Source: Nitrospira sp. CR1.3
Lineage (GTDB): Bacteria > Nitrospirota > Nitrospiria > Nitrospirales > Nitrospiraceae
DNA: 64,000 bases
Assembly (NCBI GenBank): GCA_014055525.1
Contig: WIAH01000001.1
Span: 186,001-250,000, forward strand
Direction: 5' to 3'
How positions within the stretch are numbered: position 1 is the stretch's first letter; every line of letters begins with the position of its first letter. Below are positions 27,034-38,076 of the stretch, piece by piece. The translations under genes were made by a program, and so were the position numbers. Below the pieces are notes generated by a model. That model was not told the origin of the DNA and did not search any database. It saw nothing but the letters and a program-made list of their open reading frames with translations.

Positions 27034-27734
27034 TAGGGGCTGACGCTGATGCGCTCCCTGATCATGTCAAACGTCTCTTTCGGCACCACGTTCTTGGCGA
27101 CCAATTCACCCTTCACCTTATAGGGCCGATTCATCACGATACGATCCGCCATATCTTTTGTGATGCCCAATACCAAGACCATATCTCCTGCAGAGGCTTT
27201 GTTCACGTTCATCAAAGCCGATGAGGCTTGGGGGGTTGCCGTCGTTGGAGACGCCGGGACAGGGGTCGGATGGAGAGTCGGCGCGGAAGTAGAAGGGGCG
27301 AGCGTCCCCGTCACGCTGCGTTCCTTCAGTTCCTTCTGATACCGCGCGACCAGTGACTTCAAGGTTTCATTATGTCGCTTGGCGTCTTCGTACTCCGCTT
27401 TCACCGCGCGGTTCTGTGCGGTCAATTGTTTCACGCGATCTTCAAGTTCCTTGGTCCGGGCCTCAATGCTCCCCCGTTCCTTGTCTCGGCCATGCTGAAT
27501 GCGCTCAAGCTCGTCATGAGCGGCCTGCGCCTCATTGCCGAACTTCACGTTCAGTTCCTTCAGCGTCTTGACCTGCTGCTCCAAAGCGCTTTTCTGAGCG
27601 CGCGTGGTCGCCAACTCGGTCTTGGCGGCGTCACCCTCAGCTACAGCGTCCTGGTATTTCCGATCGCTCACGACACAGCCCGCCATCGACACCGTTCCGA
27701 CTGCGACAACCGCCGCCATCCACACTGACTTCAT
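27033..27734 (-). CDS. Lipoprotein with coiled coil and C-terminal helix-hairpin-helix
   Basis: 233 residues from ATG 27734, which has GGGAGG upstream. A lipoprotein signal (MKSVWMAAVVAVGTVSMAGC) ends at Cys20. Residues ~30-125 form a charged coiled coil, followed by a Pro/Ser/Thr-rich linker and a ComEA-like helix-hairpin-helix (MNVNKASAGDMVLVLGI, then KDMADRIVMNRPYKVKGELV). HhH in an exported lipoprotein suggests either DNA binding at the surface, as in ComEA, or a structural use of the fold. The exact function is unknown. Confidence 0.8.
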   Translation of the reverse strand: MKSVWMAAVVAVGTVSMAGCVVSDRKYQDAVAEGDAAKTELATTRAQKSALEQQVKTLKELNVKFGNEAQAAHDELERIQHGRDKERGSIEARTKELEDRVKQLTAQNRAVKAEYEDAKRHNETLKSLVARYQKELKERSVTGTLAPSTSAPTLHPTPVPASPTTATPQASSALMNVNKASAGDMVLVLGITKDMADRIVMNRPYKVKGELVAKNVVPKETFDMIRERISVSP

Positions 27735-27846
27735 GCGAACCTCCCCTTTCCTGATCGCGGTCATTACACCGCTCGGCGTTCAATGAGTTCGAAAGCTATA
27801 GGCGACGGTCGATCTGGAGAAGACGGCGCCCATACGTATAACCCTC

Positions 27847-27875
27847 TGTGTATGCCAAGCCTCGAACTTTGTCAA
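27847..27875 (-). promoter_or_regulatory. Candidate promoter of the HhH lipoprotein gene
   Basis: On the minus strand TTGACA (27875-27870), 17-bp spacer, TACACA (27852-27847). The -35 is perfect and the -10 weak. It points at the lipoprotein start at 27734. Confidence 0.45.
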
Positions 27876-27937
27876 CAAATTTGGGGCGCATGTATCCTCG
27901 CGCCGCCCTTCCCACCTTAAGAGATTTGCATGTCGGC

Positions 27938-27966
27938 TTGACGGAACCCGGCCACTTTGTGATTAT
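27938..27966 (+). promoter_or_regulatory. Promoter of uppP
   Basis: TTGACG at 27938-27943, 17-bp spacer, GATTAT at 27961-27966 (4/6), with a predicted start about 35 bases before ATG 28007. Confidence 0.55.
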
Positions 27967-28006
27967 GCGAGAAACCCTCTGGCACATTCCCGTCTAAGGA
28001 AACCAG

Positions 28007-28882
28007 ATGAACGAATGGGGCCCCGGCCTTGCGGTCATACTCGGCATCGTCGAAGGTCTGACGGAATTTCTGCCTGTCTCCTCGACCGGACATCTGATCC
28101 TGGTCGGTCATGCCATGGGCTTTACGGGCGACGTAGCCGCCAATGCGGAAATTTCCATCCAGCTGGGTGCCATTCTCGCCGTCGTGGCCTACGAGAGAGA
28201 AAAACTGAAGACGCTCTTCTCCCGTGCCATCGGGGAACAGGCCGATCTCCGGCAGTGGTTGCAGGGCGGCTTATCGGACTGGAGGAAACTTGCCGGTCGC
28301 TCCATGGCCTCCCATCCCCACCTCTGGTTTCTCCTCGGATTGGGAGCCGCGTTTCTGCCGGCCGGATTGGTCGGCTTCACGACACACGGCTGGATCAAAT
28401 CTCACTTGTTCAGTCCGCAGACCGTGGCGATTACTTCGATTCTGGGTGGATTGATCATTCTGGCTGTGGAGGCCCGTAGCCGCCTGACAACCGTGCAGCA
28501 ATTGGAAAAGGTCGGCCTGCGTGACGCCGTCTTGATCGGCATGGCCCAATGCGCCTCGCTCATTCCCGGCATGTCCCGGTCCGGTTCCACGATAATCGGA
28601 GGTCTGCTGGTCGGCCTCGATCGCAAGGTCGCCACAGAATACTCCTTCTTCCTCGCCCTTCCGACCCTCATCGTCGCCACCTGCTACCAAATCTGGAAGT
28701 CGCGCGGGCTGTTTCGTCCGGAAGATTATGTGGCCCTGGGCATCGGCCTCGCGGTCTCGTTCATCATCGCCTGGATCGTCATTGCAGCCTTCCTCGCATT
28801 TGTAAAACGCCACACTTTGCGGCCGTTTGCCTACTACAGAATTCTCATGGGTCTCGTCGTACTCTACATATTCGGCACGTAA
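28007..28882 (+). CDS. uppP: Undecaprenyl-diphosphatase UppP (BacA)
   Basis: 291 residues, about eight membrane segments. Signatures are GIVEGLTEFLPVSSTGHLILV near the N-terminus (written here as two overlapping blocks: EGLTEFLPVSSTGH and LILVGHAMGF) and the second motif PGMSRSGSTIIGGLLVGLDR. UppP dephosphorylates undecaprenyl diphosphate so that the lipid carrier can be reused for peptidoglycan and LPS O-antigen; high copy gives bacitracin resistance. A DUF2024 gene follows after 17 bp. Confidence 0.96.
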   Translation: MNEWGPGLAVILGIVEGLTEFLPVSSTGHLILVGHAMGFTGDVAANAEISIQLGAILAVVAYEREKLKTLFSRAIGEQADLRQWLQGGLSDWRKLAGRSMASHPHLWFLLGLGAAFLPAGLVGFTTHGWIKSHLFSPQTVAITSILGGLIILAVEARSRLTTVQQLEKVGLRDAVLIGMAQCASLIPGMSRSGSTIIGGLLVGLDRKVATEYSFFLALPTLIVATCYQIWKSRGLFRPEDYVALGIGLAVSFIIAWIVIAAFLAFVKRHTLRPFAYYRILMGLVVLYIFGT

Positions 28883-28899
28883 TTCAAGGAACGGCAGGT

Positions 28900-29160
28900 A
28901 TGGCGCCAGATACGGTCCATGTGTTCGATACCCGCGTCAACGGCAAGAAGGGCCCGATGCATTTCGATGTGATGACAACCGACGAAGCAACGGCCCTTAA
29001 GCTGGCAAAACGATATCTGGAAGGACTCGGAGAAGCGGATGTTTCGGTCACGATGAAGGAATGTCAGTTCTGCCACAGTGAACCACTCGTGATGTTCTCA
29101 GCCGAGCAGCAGCGAGAATTTCGCGAGCAGGGCGGGTTCATCCTTCCATTGTCTGCCTAG
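28900..29160 (+). CDS. DUF2024 family protein
   Basis: 86 residues from ATG 28900. The sequence matches the DUF2024 pattern: an N-terminal VHVFDTRV strand with MHFDVMT, a helix (ATALKLAKRYLEGLGE), and the signature KECQFCHSEP with a CxxC pair that could bind metal. No function is established for the family. It is probably co-transcribed with uppP and its stop overlaps the end of lspA on the other strand by 4 bp. Confidence 0.83.
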   Translation: MAPDTVHVFDTRVNGKKGPMHFDVMTTDEATALKLAKRYLEGLGEADVSVTMKECQFCHSEPLVMFSAEQQREFREQGGFILPLSA

Positions 29161-29690
29161 GGCGACAGGGAGGAGGGTGGAGTCTCCGTGACAGAGATCG
29201 GCGCGTCTTTCCTTTCGAAGGCGAAATGGATGATCAGGCAAAACACTCCGACGCTGATGGCGGAGTCGGCCACGTTGAACGCGGGCCAGTGGTACGCCTC
29301 GATGTAGACGTCGAGGAAGTCGATGACCTCGCCGAATCGTAACCGATCGATCAGGTTCCCGATCGCCCCGCCGAGAATCCCGGCGATGCTCAACTGCCCG
29401 ATCCAGTCCCTTTCGGGCAATCGCGTGAGGATCGTCCCCAAGAGTCCCAACGCAAATAACGACGTCACGCCGAAAAACACCATTCGGAAGGCGTTGCTGC
29501 TGCCGGCCAACAGGCCGAAGGCAGCCCCCGGGTTCCGAATGTAGGTGATGCTGAACAGATTGGGGACGACCGGGATCGACTCGTGCAGCCTCATCGATTG
29601 CATGACCGAATACTTGGTCGCCTGATCGACGATGACCACGGTGAGACCGACCAGCGCCAGGAAAAGATAGCGGAGCCGCTTGCGATTCAC
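29157..29690 (-). CDS. lspA: Lipoprotein signal peptidase (signal peptidase II)
   Basis: 177 residues from GTG 29690, which overlaps the ileS stop as GTGA, indicating translational coupling. Four membrane segments; catalytic aspartates lie in [19 protein letters not shown] and [11 protein letters not shown], and IRNPGAAFG is present. It removes signal peptides from diacylglyceryl-modified prolipoproteins, of which several are encoded in this window (27033, 43668, 52317). The ileS-lspA order is common in bacteria. Confidence 0.96.
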   Translation of the reverse strand: MNRKRLRYLFLALVGLTVVIVDQATKYSVMQSMRLHESIPVVPNLFSITYIRNPGAAFGLLAGSSNAFRMVFFGVTSLFALGLLGTILTRLPERDWIGQLSIAGILGGAIGNLIDRLRFGEVIDFLDVYIEAYHWPAFNVADSAISVGVFCLIIHFAFERKDAPISVTETPPSSLSP

Positions 29691-32503
29691 TGCACCGCCT
29701 CCACACAACGGTCACAGAGGGTGGGATGGCGTTTATCTTTCCCGACCGCCTCACGGTAATTCCAGCAGCGCTCGCACTTGGCGAACGATGACTTCATCGC
29801 CGAAATGGATAGACGACCTTCGGCGTCGCCGGTGGGAAGCAATTTCACTTGAGACACGATAAAGAGGGTCGGAAGCTCCTGGGCATACGACGCGAGGAAC
29901 GCATGATCTTCCGAGTTGGCTCGCAGTTCCACCGTCGCCTCCAGTGAGGAGCCTATTACCTTCTCGCGCCGGCTTCCTTCCAGCACGCCTTGCACCTGCT
30001 CGCGATAGCTCAACAATTGCTCCCATCTCTGTGCGAGCCTGGCATCCTTCCACAGGGGCTGGGCGTCAGGAAATTGACTCAGGTGCACGCTCCCGGTCTC
30101 CACCCTCCAGGAGGATTGTGCGGAAATCGTCCGCCAGATCTCTTCCGCCGTGAAGCTCAGCACGGGCGCCATCAGTTTTGTCATGGCCACAATGATCTCG
30201 TAGAGGACGGTCTGTGATCCCTGTCGTAACAGCGAGTCTTTTCGAAACGTGTAGAGCCGATCTTTCAAGATATCCAGATAAACGGCGCTCAAGTCAACGG
30301 AGCAGAAATTGTTGAGCGCGTGATAGATCGTGTGAAACTCAAAATCCTCATAGGCTTTGCGAACTTTTCCCTTCAGGTCCTCGAGTCGCATGAGCGCCCA
30401 GCGGTCAAGCTCCGGTAGCCGTTCATACGGTACTCGGTCCGTGGCCGGATCGAAGTCATAGAGATTGCTCAAGAGGAACCGGCAGGTATTGCGAATCTTG
30501 CGATAGGCCTCGATCAATTGGTTCAGGATTTCCGGCGAAATGCGGAGATCATCGTGGTAATCCTGCGCCGCCACCCACAGCCGCAGAATTTCGGCGCCGG
30601 ATTGTTTGATCACATCCTGGGGCGCGACGACATTGCCCGCCGACTTCGACATCTTCTTGCCCTGCCCGTCCAGGACGAAGCCGTGCGTCAATACCGACCG
30701 ATAGGGCGCGCGGCGATCGGTCACGATACCGGCTAGGAGCGCACTGTGGAACCAGCCACGATGTTGATCCGAGCCCTCCAAGTACAGATCTGCCGGCCAC
30801 CACTTGCGCGGTTTCAGCTCAGCGGCAAAGCTCACGCCGGACTCAAACCATACGTCGAGAATGTCACGTTCTTTCTCGAAGCTTGCTCCACCGCATTGCG
30901 GACACTTCGTGCCCGCCGGCAGCAATTCGGATGCGGATCGTTCAAACCAGGCATCGGCGCCCTTTGTTTCCATGATCGACGCGATATGATCGATGAGAAG
31001 CGGGTCGGCTCGTACTGCGTGGCATCCCGTACAAGTGAAACCCGGGATCGGGACGCCCCAGACGCGTTGGCGCGACAGACACCAGTCCGGCCGGTTGGCG
31101 ATCATGCCGTTGATACGATCCCTGCCCCAAGGGGGAATCCAATTCACGCGATCGATTTCGGCCAGGGCTTCCCGGCGAAGATCGTTTATTTCCATCGACA
31201 CAAACCATTGTTCCGTCGCACGAAAAATGACCGGGGTCTTGCACCGCCAGCAGTGTGGATAGGAATGGCTCAGCGACCCGTGACCAAGCAGCCGCCCTTT
31301 CGTCTTGAGCCGTTCCACGATGCCGGGGTTGGCTTTGAACACATGTTGCCCCGCGAAATCCTCCACCACCCCGGTGAAACGGCCGGCGTCATCCACTGGA
31401 GCTAGAATTTCTAGCCGTTCCCCGGGCGAAGCCTTGGCATTATGTTCCAGGACCAGAATGTAGTCCTCCATGCCGTGGCCCGGCGCGATGTGCACACAGC
31501 CGGTGCCCTGATCCAGCGTGACGAAATCGCCCAGCAAGATCGGCGACAAACCGGTGCTGACCGGCCGCTGCGTCTCCAGACCGTGAAAGTTCTGATTGCC
31601 TTTTCGTGTTCCAAGAATGCGATGCTCCGGCAACTGACACCTATGCGCGACATCGGGCAGGAGCTTTTCCGCGACAATAAGTACTTCCGTTCCGACCTGA
31701 ACGAACGCATAGTCAATGTCCGGATGGAGACAGACGGCTTGATTGGCCGGCAGCGTCCATGGCGTGGTCGTCCAGATGACGACGGAGACCCCGGTCACCT
31801 CCTTTGGAAACGCCAGGCCGAAGATCGCCGCGTCTCCCAGAAGCGAGGCAGGACTGACCAGCGGAAACTTCACATAGATCGACGGCGAGGTATGATCCTC
31901 GTACTCCACCTCCGCTTCCGCCAGCGCAGTCTGATCCTGCGTGCACCAGAGAACCGGCTTCAATCCCTTATAGACTCCGCCCCGCTCGACGAACTTGCCG
32001 AATTCACGCACGATCGCCGCCTCATAGGCCGGACTCATCGTCAGGTAAGGACGCTGCCAATCTCCAAGCACGCCGAGCCGCCGGAACTCGTCACGCTGAA
32101 CCTTCTGGAACTTTTCGGCGTATTCGCGGCACAAACGCCTGATCGTCATCGCATCGAGCGTTTTCTTTTTTTCACCGAGATCTTTGAGGACCTGATGCTC
32201 GATCGGCAGCCCGTGACAATCCCACCCCGGCACATAGGGGGCATGAAAGCCGGCCATCGTCTTGGACTTGACGATGATGTCTTTGAGAATCTTATTGAGC
32301 GCGTGACCGATGTGGATGCGGCCGTTGGCATAGGGGGGGCCGTCGTGCAGCACATAGCGGGGCCGCCCTTTTCCGGCATCCTGAATCTGTTCGTAGAGCC
32401 GTTCCTGCTCCCACCAGGCCAACAGTTCGGCCTCCCGCTGCGGCAGGTTCGCCTTCATCGGGAAGTCGGTCTTGGGCAAATTGAGCGTCGCTTTGTAGTC
32501 CAT
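29687..32503 (-). CDS. ileS: Isoleucyl-tRNA synthetase
   Basis: 938 residues. Class I signature [20 protein letters not shown] (HIGH), the CP1 editing domain (~200-400, with [13 protein letters not shown]), [10 protein letters not shown] (KMSKS) at ~600, and a C-terminal zinc finger CERCWNYR...CDRCV. The short bacterial form with the C-terminal zinc finger is the usual mupirocin-sensitive type. It charges tRNA-Ile and edits Val. Translationally coupled to lspA. Confidence 0.98.
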   Translation of the reverse strand: MDYKATLNLPKTDFPMKANLPQREAELLAWWEQERLYEQIQDAGKGRPRYVLHDGPPYANGRIHIGHALNKILKDIIVKSKTMAGFHAPYVPGWDCHGLPIEHQVLKDLGEKKKTLDAMTIRRLCREYAEKFQKVQRDEFRRLGVLGDWQRPYLTMSPAYEAAIVREFGKFVERGGVYKGLKPVLWCTQDQTALAEAEVEYEDHTSPSIYVKFPLVSPASLLGDAAIFGLAFPKEVTGVSVVIWTTTPWTLPANQAVCLHPDIDYAFVQVGTEVLIVAEKLLPDVAHRCQLPEHRILGTRKGNQNFHGLETQRPVSTGLSPILLGDFVTLDQGTGCVHIAPGHGMEDYILVLEHNAKASPGERLEILAPVDDAGRFTGVVEDFAGQHVFKANPGIVERLKTKGRLLGHGSLSHSYPHCWRCKTPVIFRATEQWFVSMEINDLRREALAEIDRVNWIPPWGRDRINGMIANRPDWCLSRQRVWGVPIPGFTCTGCHAVRADPLLIDHIASIMETKGADAWFERSASELLPAGTKCPQCGGASFEKERDILDVWFESGVSFAAELKPRKWWPADLYLEGSDQHRGWFHSALLAGIVTDRRAPYRSVLTHGFVLDGQGKKMSKSAGNVVAPQDVIKQSGAEILRLWVAAQDYHDDLRISPEILNQLIEAYRKIRNTCRFLLSNLYDFDPATDRVPYERLPELDRWALMRLEDLKGKVRKAYEDFEFHTIYHALNNFCSVDLSAVYLDILKDRLYTFRKDSLLRQGSQTVLYEIIVAMTKLMAPVLSFTAEEIWRTISAQSSWRVETGSVHLSQFPDAQPLWKDARLAQRWEQLLSYREQVQGVLEGSRREKVIGSSLEATVELRANSEDHAFLASYAQELPTLFIVSQVKLLPTGDAEGRLSISAMKSSFAKCERCWNYREAVGKDKRHPTLCDRCVEAVQ

Positions 32504-32644
32504 ATTGATGATCTAGGCCCGGCTTTGATCTAGAGGCAAGGGGCGAGGGGGAATTTACAGGAGGAAGAAGGCGGTAGCAATCCAATTTCTCAGCACTGCA
32601 GATTTTCCGCTTGCCTCCGGCCTCTAGCCGCTAGCCGAGAGGGC

Positions 32645-33748
32645 TCAACTCACAGCCATCATGCGGTCGAGCGCGACCCTCGCCCAAAGCTTGTCGTCCT
32701 CGGGGACGACGATATGGTTGACGACCTGGCCGTCGGCGAGATTCTCCATCGCCCAGCACAGATGGGCTCCATCGATGCGGAACATTGTGGCGCACTGGCA
32801 GACCGTGGACGAGAGGAAGAAAACTTTCTTGTCCGTCATGTCGCGCTTCAGGCGGTTGACGAGATTCAATTCAGTCCCGATAGCCCAGGTTGTACCGGCT
32901 GGAGCGGCTGTGACTGTCTTAATGATGAACTCCGTGGATCCTGAAAGGTCCGACTTGTTCACCACGTCTTCGTGGCATTCCGGATGCACGATGACCTTGC
33001 CGTCGGGATATTGCCTGCGGAAATGATCGACATGAGTCGGTTGAAACATCTGATGGACGCTGCAATGGCCTTTCCAAAGAATTAACTTCGCGCGCTTGAT
33101 CGCCTCGCGAGTATTGCCTCCGTTCGGCTGAAACGGGTCCCATACGATCATCTGTTCCCGTGGCAGCCCCATTCTATTCGCCGTGTTCCGACCCAAGTGC
33201 TCGTCCGGAAAGAAGAGAATCTTTTCACGCCTGGCCCAACACCATTCAATCACGGCTCTTGCGTTGGATGATGTACAGGTGATGCCGCCATGCTCCCCGC
33301 AAAAGGCCTTCAACACTGCGGCAGAGTTCACATAGACCGCCGGCGTGACGGTTTCCTCAACAGGCAGGATACGCCCCAATGTTTCCCAACATTGATCGAC
33401 CTGTTCAATCGCGGCCATGTCCGCCATGGAGCAGCCGGCCGCCATATCCGGAAGAATCACGGTTTGATTCGACCGACTCAGGATGTCCGCCGTCTCGGCC
33501 ATGAAATGCACGCCGCAAAACACCACGTATGGACGCTCCGATCGCTCGGCGGCAAGCTTGGAGAGCAATAATGAATCCCCTCGAAAATCTGCATGTTCGA
33601 TCACTTCGTCCCGCTGGTAGTTATGTCCGAGGATCATGACGCGATCACCCAAGGCGCGTTTGGCCTCGGCAGTCCGGCGGAAGAGTTCCTCCCCGGTGAG
33701 CTGCTGGTAGTCGGCAATCGGTTTCGGCAGCGTCGACAACCTGTTCAC
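32645..33748 (-). CDS. nadA: Quinolinate synthase A
   Basis: 367 residues from GTG 33748, chosen because GGAGG sits four bases upstream; ATG 33778 would add ten residues with a poorer site. The 4Fe-4S ligands are expected at Cys in VFCGVHFMAE, VHPEC and VCQCATM. ILGHNYQRDEV, PDMAAGCSMAD and HPECHEDVV are family motifs. It condenses iminoaspartate with dihydroxyacetone phosphate in NAD synthesis. No nadB or nadC adjoins it; nadD is at 12.4 kb. Confidence 0.94.
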   Translation of the reverse strand: MNRLSTLPKPIADYQQLTGEELFRRTAEAKRALGDRVMILGHNYQRDEVIEHADFRGDSLLLSKLAAERSERPYVVFCGVHFMAETADILSRSNQTVILPDMAAGCSMADMAAIEQVDQCWETLGRILPVEETVTPAVYVNSAAVLKAFCGEHGGITCTSSNARAVIEWCWARREKILFFPDEHLGRNTANRMGLPREQMIVWDPFQPNGGNTREAIKRAKLILWKGHCSVHQMFQPTHVDHFRRQYPDGKVIVHPECHEDVVNKSDLSGSTEFIIKTVTAAPAGTTWAIGTELNLVNRLKRDMTDKKVFFLSSTVCQCATMFRIDGAHLCWAMENLADGQVVNHIVVPEDDKLWARVALDRMMAVS

Positions 33749-33880
33749 AAATCCTCCGGTTAACTGCGGGAACTGCATTTTACGACTAGGGATCACCCAC
33801 AATCAACGAAACCAGCCCCGGTAATGGCCCCAGCAAGCCATAGCCCACTCGGTCCGTCGCCCGATAGGCCCAATAACACG

Positions 33881-33909
33881 TTGACTTCACTGCCTGCGGG
33901 GGCTACGAT
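33881..33909 (+). promoter_or_regulatory. Promoter of the thiC operon
   Basis: TTGACT at 33881-33886, 17-bp spacer, TACGAT at 33904-33909. Transcription would start near 33916, just before the riboswitch aptamer. Confidence 0.7.
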
Positions 33910-33920
33910 TTCGCCTCAAG

Positions 33921-36061
<2,141 letters not shown>

Positions 36062-36071
36062 GGAGTTCTCG

Positions 36072-36872
36072 ATGCCTAAACCAAAGCCGGCGCCGTTACG
36101 AGAGCGCGACATCACCAGACAGATCGCGCGCGAATATTACAAAGAGTTTGATCAACTCATCGAAAGCGACGTCATCATCGTCGGCGCAGGGCCATCCGGT
36201 TTGATTTGCGCGCATGACCTGGCCGATATGGGTTTCAGGACGGTCGTCGTCGAACAGAGCCTCGCGCTCGGCGGAGGCTTCTGGCACGGCGGCTACTTGA
36301 TGAACAAGGCGACCATCTGCGCGCCGGCCCATAAGATCCTGGAAGAGATCGGTGTCCCCTGCAAGAAGGTCAAAGACTGCGACGGCATGTACATTGTCGA
36401 CCCGCCCCATGCGACCGGCGCGCTGGTCACCGCAGCCTATCGGGGCGGAGCGAAGATCCTAAACCTCACGCGCGTCGTCGATCTCATTCTTCGCCGCGAC
36501 GGCATGCTGGAAGGCGTCGTCGTCAATAACACCACCGCCGAGATGGCCGGCCACGATATCATCCATGTCGATCCGATTGCGCTGGAGAGTAAAATAGTCG
36601 TGGATGCCACCGGTCATGATGCCGTCGTCGTGAACCTGCTCCATAAACGTAATCTCTATACAGAGGTTCCTGGAAACGGCGCGATGTGGGTGTCACGTTC
36701 CGAAGAGGACGTGATGGACCATACCGGCGAAGTCTATCCCAATTGCTTTGTCATCGGCTTGGCTGTCGCCGCCGTGCACGGGACTCCGCGGATGGGTCCG
36801 GCCTTCGGATCTATGTTACTATCAGGACGGTACGGAGCAGAGTTGATTAAGAAGAAACTGAAGAATGAATAG
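36072..36872 (+). CDS. thi4: Thiazole synthase Thi4, sulfide-using (His) type
   Basis: 266 residues. The dinucleotide-binding GAGPSG is at 38-43, followed by VVVEQSLALGGGFWHGG. In yeast THI4 an active-site Cys (in a C-x-D-P setting) gives its sulfur and kills the enzyme. Here the aligned site reads HVDP with His165, as in archaeal and some bacterial homologues that use free sulfide with iron and turn over repeatedly. The neighbour is thiC, not thiG/thiS, in line with Thi4 being the thiazole route. C-terminal GMRMGPTFG-like region is present as GTPRMGPAFGSMLLSG. Confidence 0.93.
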   Translation: MPKPKPAPLRERDITRQIAREYYKEFDQLIESDVIIVGAGPSGLICAHDLADMGFRTVVVEQSLALGGGFWHGGYLMNKATICAPAHKILEEIGVPCKKVKDCDGMYIVDPPHATGALVTAAYRGGAKILNLTRVVDLILRRDGMLEGVVVNNTTAEMAGHDIIHVDPIALESKIVVDATGHDAVVVNLLHKRNLYTEVPGNGAMWVSRSEEDVMDHTGEVYPNCFVIGLAVAAVHGTPRMGPAFGSMLLSGRYGAELIKKKLKNE

Positions 36873-36886
36873 CGAGATTTTCCCCT

Positions 36887-37010
36887 GCGGCTTCTCAAAA
36901 ACGTCTCCAGCAAGGCCGCAGGAAGTGAAATCAACGAGGCGTACTTTTTCGCGTACGTCGAGTTGATTGAACGACCGAGAACGAAGCTGGAGGCATTTTT
37001 CAGAAGCCGC
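36887..37010. repeat. Palindromic intergenic element, copy B
   Basis: 124 bp. Ends are GCGGCTTCT and its complement AGAAGCCGC, different from copy A yet still self-complementary; the arm continues through AAAAA/TTTTT to CTCCAGC/GCTGGAG. The inner stem is ATCAAC...GTAC with GTAC...GTTGAT. Shared with copy A: AGCAAGGCCGCAG, CGAGAACGAAGCTG and GGCATTTTTCA. It fills the whole gap between thi4 and the TPR gene, whose ATG comes 2 bases after the element. Confidence 0.85.
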
Positions 37011-37012
37011 CT

Positions 37013-37528
37013 ATGGATGTGCAAGATTTTTTGATACAAGGCGAAGGCAGAGAAGAAGATAAGCGCGAAGCCTGGTGCCTTTTTCAACAGGCCTATGAAC
37101 GCCAGATGAAAGGCGAACTCGAGGAGGCCGTTTCACTGTACCGGCAGTCGCTGGCTACCCATCCCACGGCGGAAGCGCACACATTCCTGGGCTGGACGTA
37201 CAGTTTCATGGGCCGGCTGAACGACGCGATTGAAGAATGCCATCGCGCCATCGCTCGAGATCCGGACTTTGGCAACCCCTACAACGACATCGGGGCCTAC
37301 TTGATCGAAAAAGGCGAATTCGATGACGCGATCCCCTGGTTTCAGAAAGCCATGCAGGCCAAACGATATGAAAGTCCTGCTTTCCCCCATTTGAACCTCG
37401 GGAGGGTCTACGAGAAGAAGGGCAGCTGGACCGAAGCGATTGAATCGTACAAGCAGGCTTTGGTTCTCAACCCGGACTATGTGCTTGCCAAGAAATCGTT
37501 GGGCCGGTTGATCAGCATGCTGAACTAA
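37013..37528 (+). CDS. TPR repeat protein
   Basis: 171 residues with four tetratricopeptide units from ~18 to ~165 (for example EAVSLYRQSLATHPTAEAHT, DAIEECHRAIARDPDFGNPY, EAIESYKQALVLNPDYVLAK). No signal peptide or membrane segment, so it is probably a cytoplasmic scaffold. The partner is unknown. The ATG comes directly after palindromic element B, so the element would be in its leader or act on its translation. Confidence 0.88.
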   Translation: MDVQDFLIQGEGREEDKREAWCLFQQAYERQMKGELEEAVSLYRQSLATHPTAEAHTFLGWTYSFMGRLNDAIEECHRAIARDPDFGNPYNDIGAYLIEKGEFDDAIPWFQKAMQAKRYESPAFPHLNLGRVYEKKGSWTEAIESYKQALVLNPDYVLAKKSLGRLISMLN

Positions 37529-37640
37529 ACTGGTTCGTTTTGTTCCTCTGGTTTGTTTCGTTTATTTGGTCGCAAGAAGGATCCTCCCGAACATCACAAC
37601 ATCAACCAGACAAACCAAATGAACCAAACAAACCAGATAG
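37529..37640. repeat. Short-repeat spacer with 23-bp inverted arms
   Basis: Units like GGTTTGTTTCGTTT and AACCAAACAAACCAGA fill the spacer. The 23 bases at 37548-37570 and the complement of 37614-37636 differ at only two positions, giving a hairpin with a ~43-base loop. The right arm runs into the reading frame of the receiver protein and encodes its Asn/Gln/Thr-rich N-terminus. Confidence 0.7.
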
Positions 37641-38014
37641 ACCAGAAGACCATTCTGGTCGCCGTCACGGATATCTTCTTCTATACCAAAGTTCGCGACG
37701 CCTTGCTCCCGAAGGGATTTCGGCTGGAGCGGGTCCGCTCGCAACGAGACATCGCGGAGAAGACCGCAACCGGCGCCCCCGCCGCCGTGATCCTCAACAT
37801 GAACGACGACATACTGAACGCCTTTCAAGCGCTGGAATCGTTGAGAGCCGACGGGCGAATGAAGACGATCCCCATTCTGGCTTTTGCGAACCATGAGGAG
37901 GTCGATACCTGGAATCGCGCCAAGTCGATGGGCGTGACGAAGATCGTGTCGCGAAATGAGTTTTCGACGAGGACGCGTGACCTGGTCGAAGAACTCATCC
38001 AGTTGAAAGTGTGA
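37619..38014 (+). CDS. Degenerate receiver-domain protein
   Basis: 131 residues from ATG 37619; the frame is open to TTG 37553, which would add MFRLFGRKKDPPEHH..., a plausible N-terminus, so the start is uncertain. The body has a CheY fold (KTILVAVTDIFFYTKVRDAL, IPILAFANHEEVDTWNRAKS) but the phosphorylation site reads ILNMNDD, with Asn where Asp is expected, and the conserved Lys region reads IVSRNEF. It is unlikely to be phosphorylated in the usual way and may serve as a protein-binding module. Confidence 0.78.
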   Translation: MNQTNQIDQKTILVAVTDIFFYTKVRDALLPKGFRLERVRSQRDIAEKTATGAPAAVILNMNDDILNAFQALESLRADGRMKTIPILAFANHEEVDTWNRAKSMGVTKIVSRNEFSTRTRDLVEELIQLKV

Positions 38015-38076
38015 AAGTGGAAAGTTTGGCCTTTCTTAACTTGTAACTTTCAACCTTACAAACTTTCTAACAGCCT
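38015..38076. repeat. Spacer of GAAAGTT-type short repeats
   Basis: About 60 bp made of GAAAGT(T) units and their inverses (GTGAAAGTGGAAAGTTTGG on the left, ACTTTCAACC and CAAACTTTC on the right). It is AT-rich compared with the genes around it and can fold imperfectly. No gene is visible. Confidence 0.6.
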
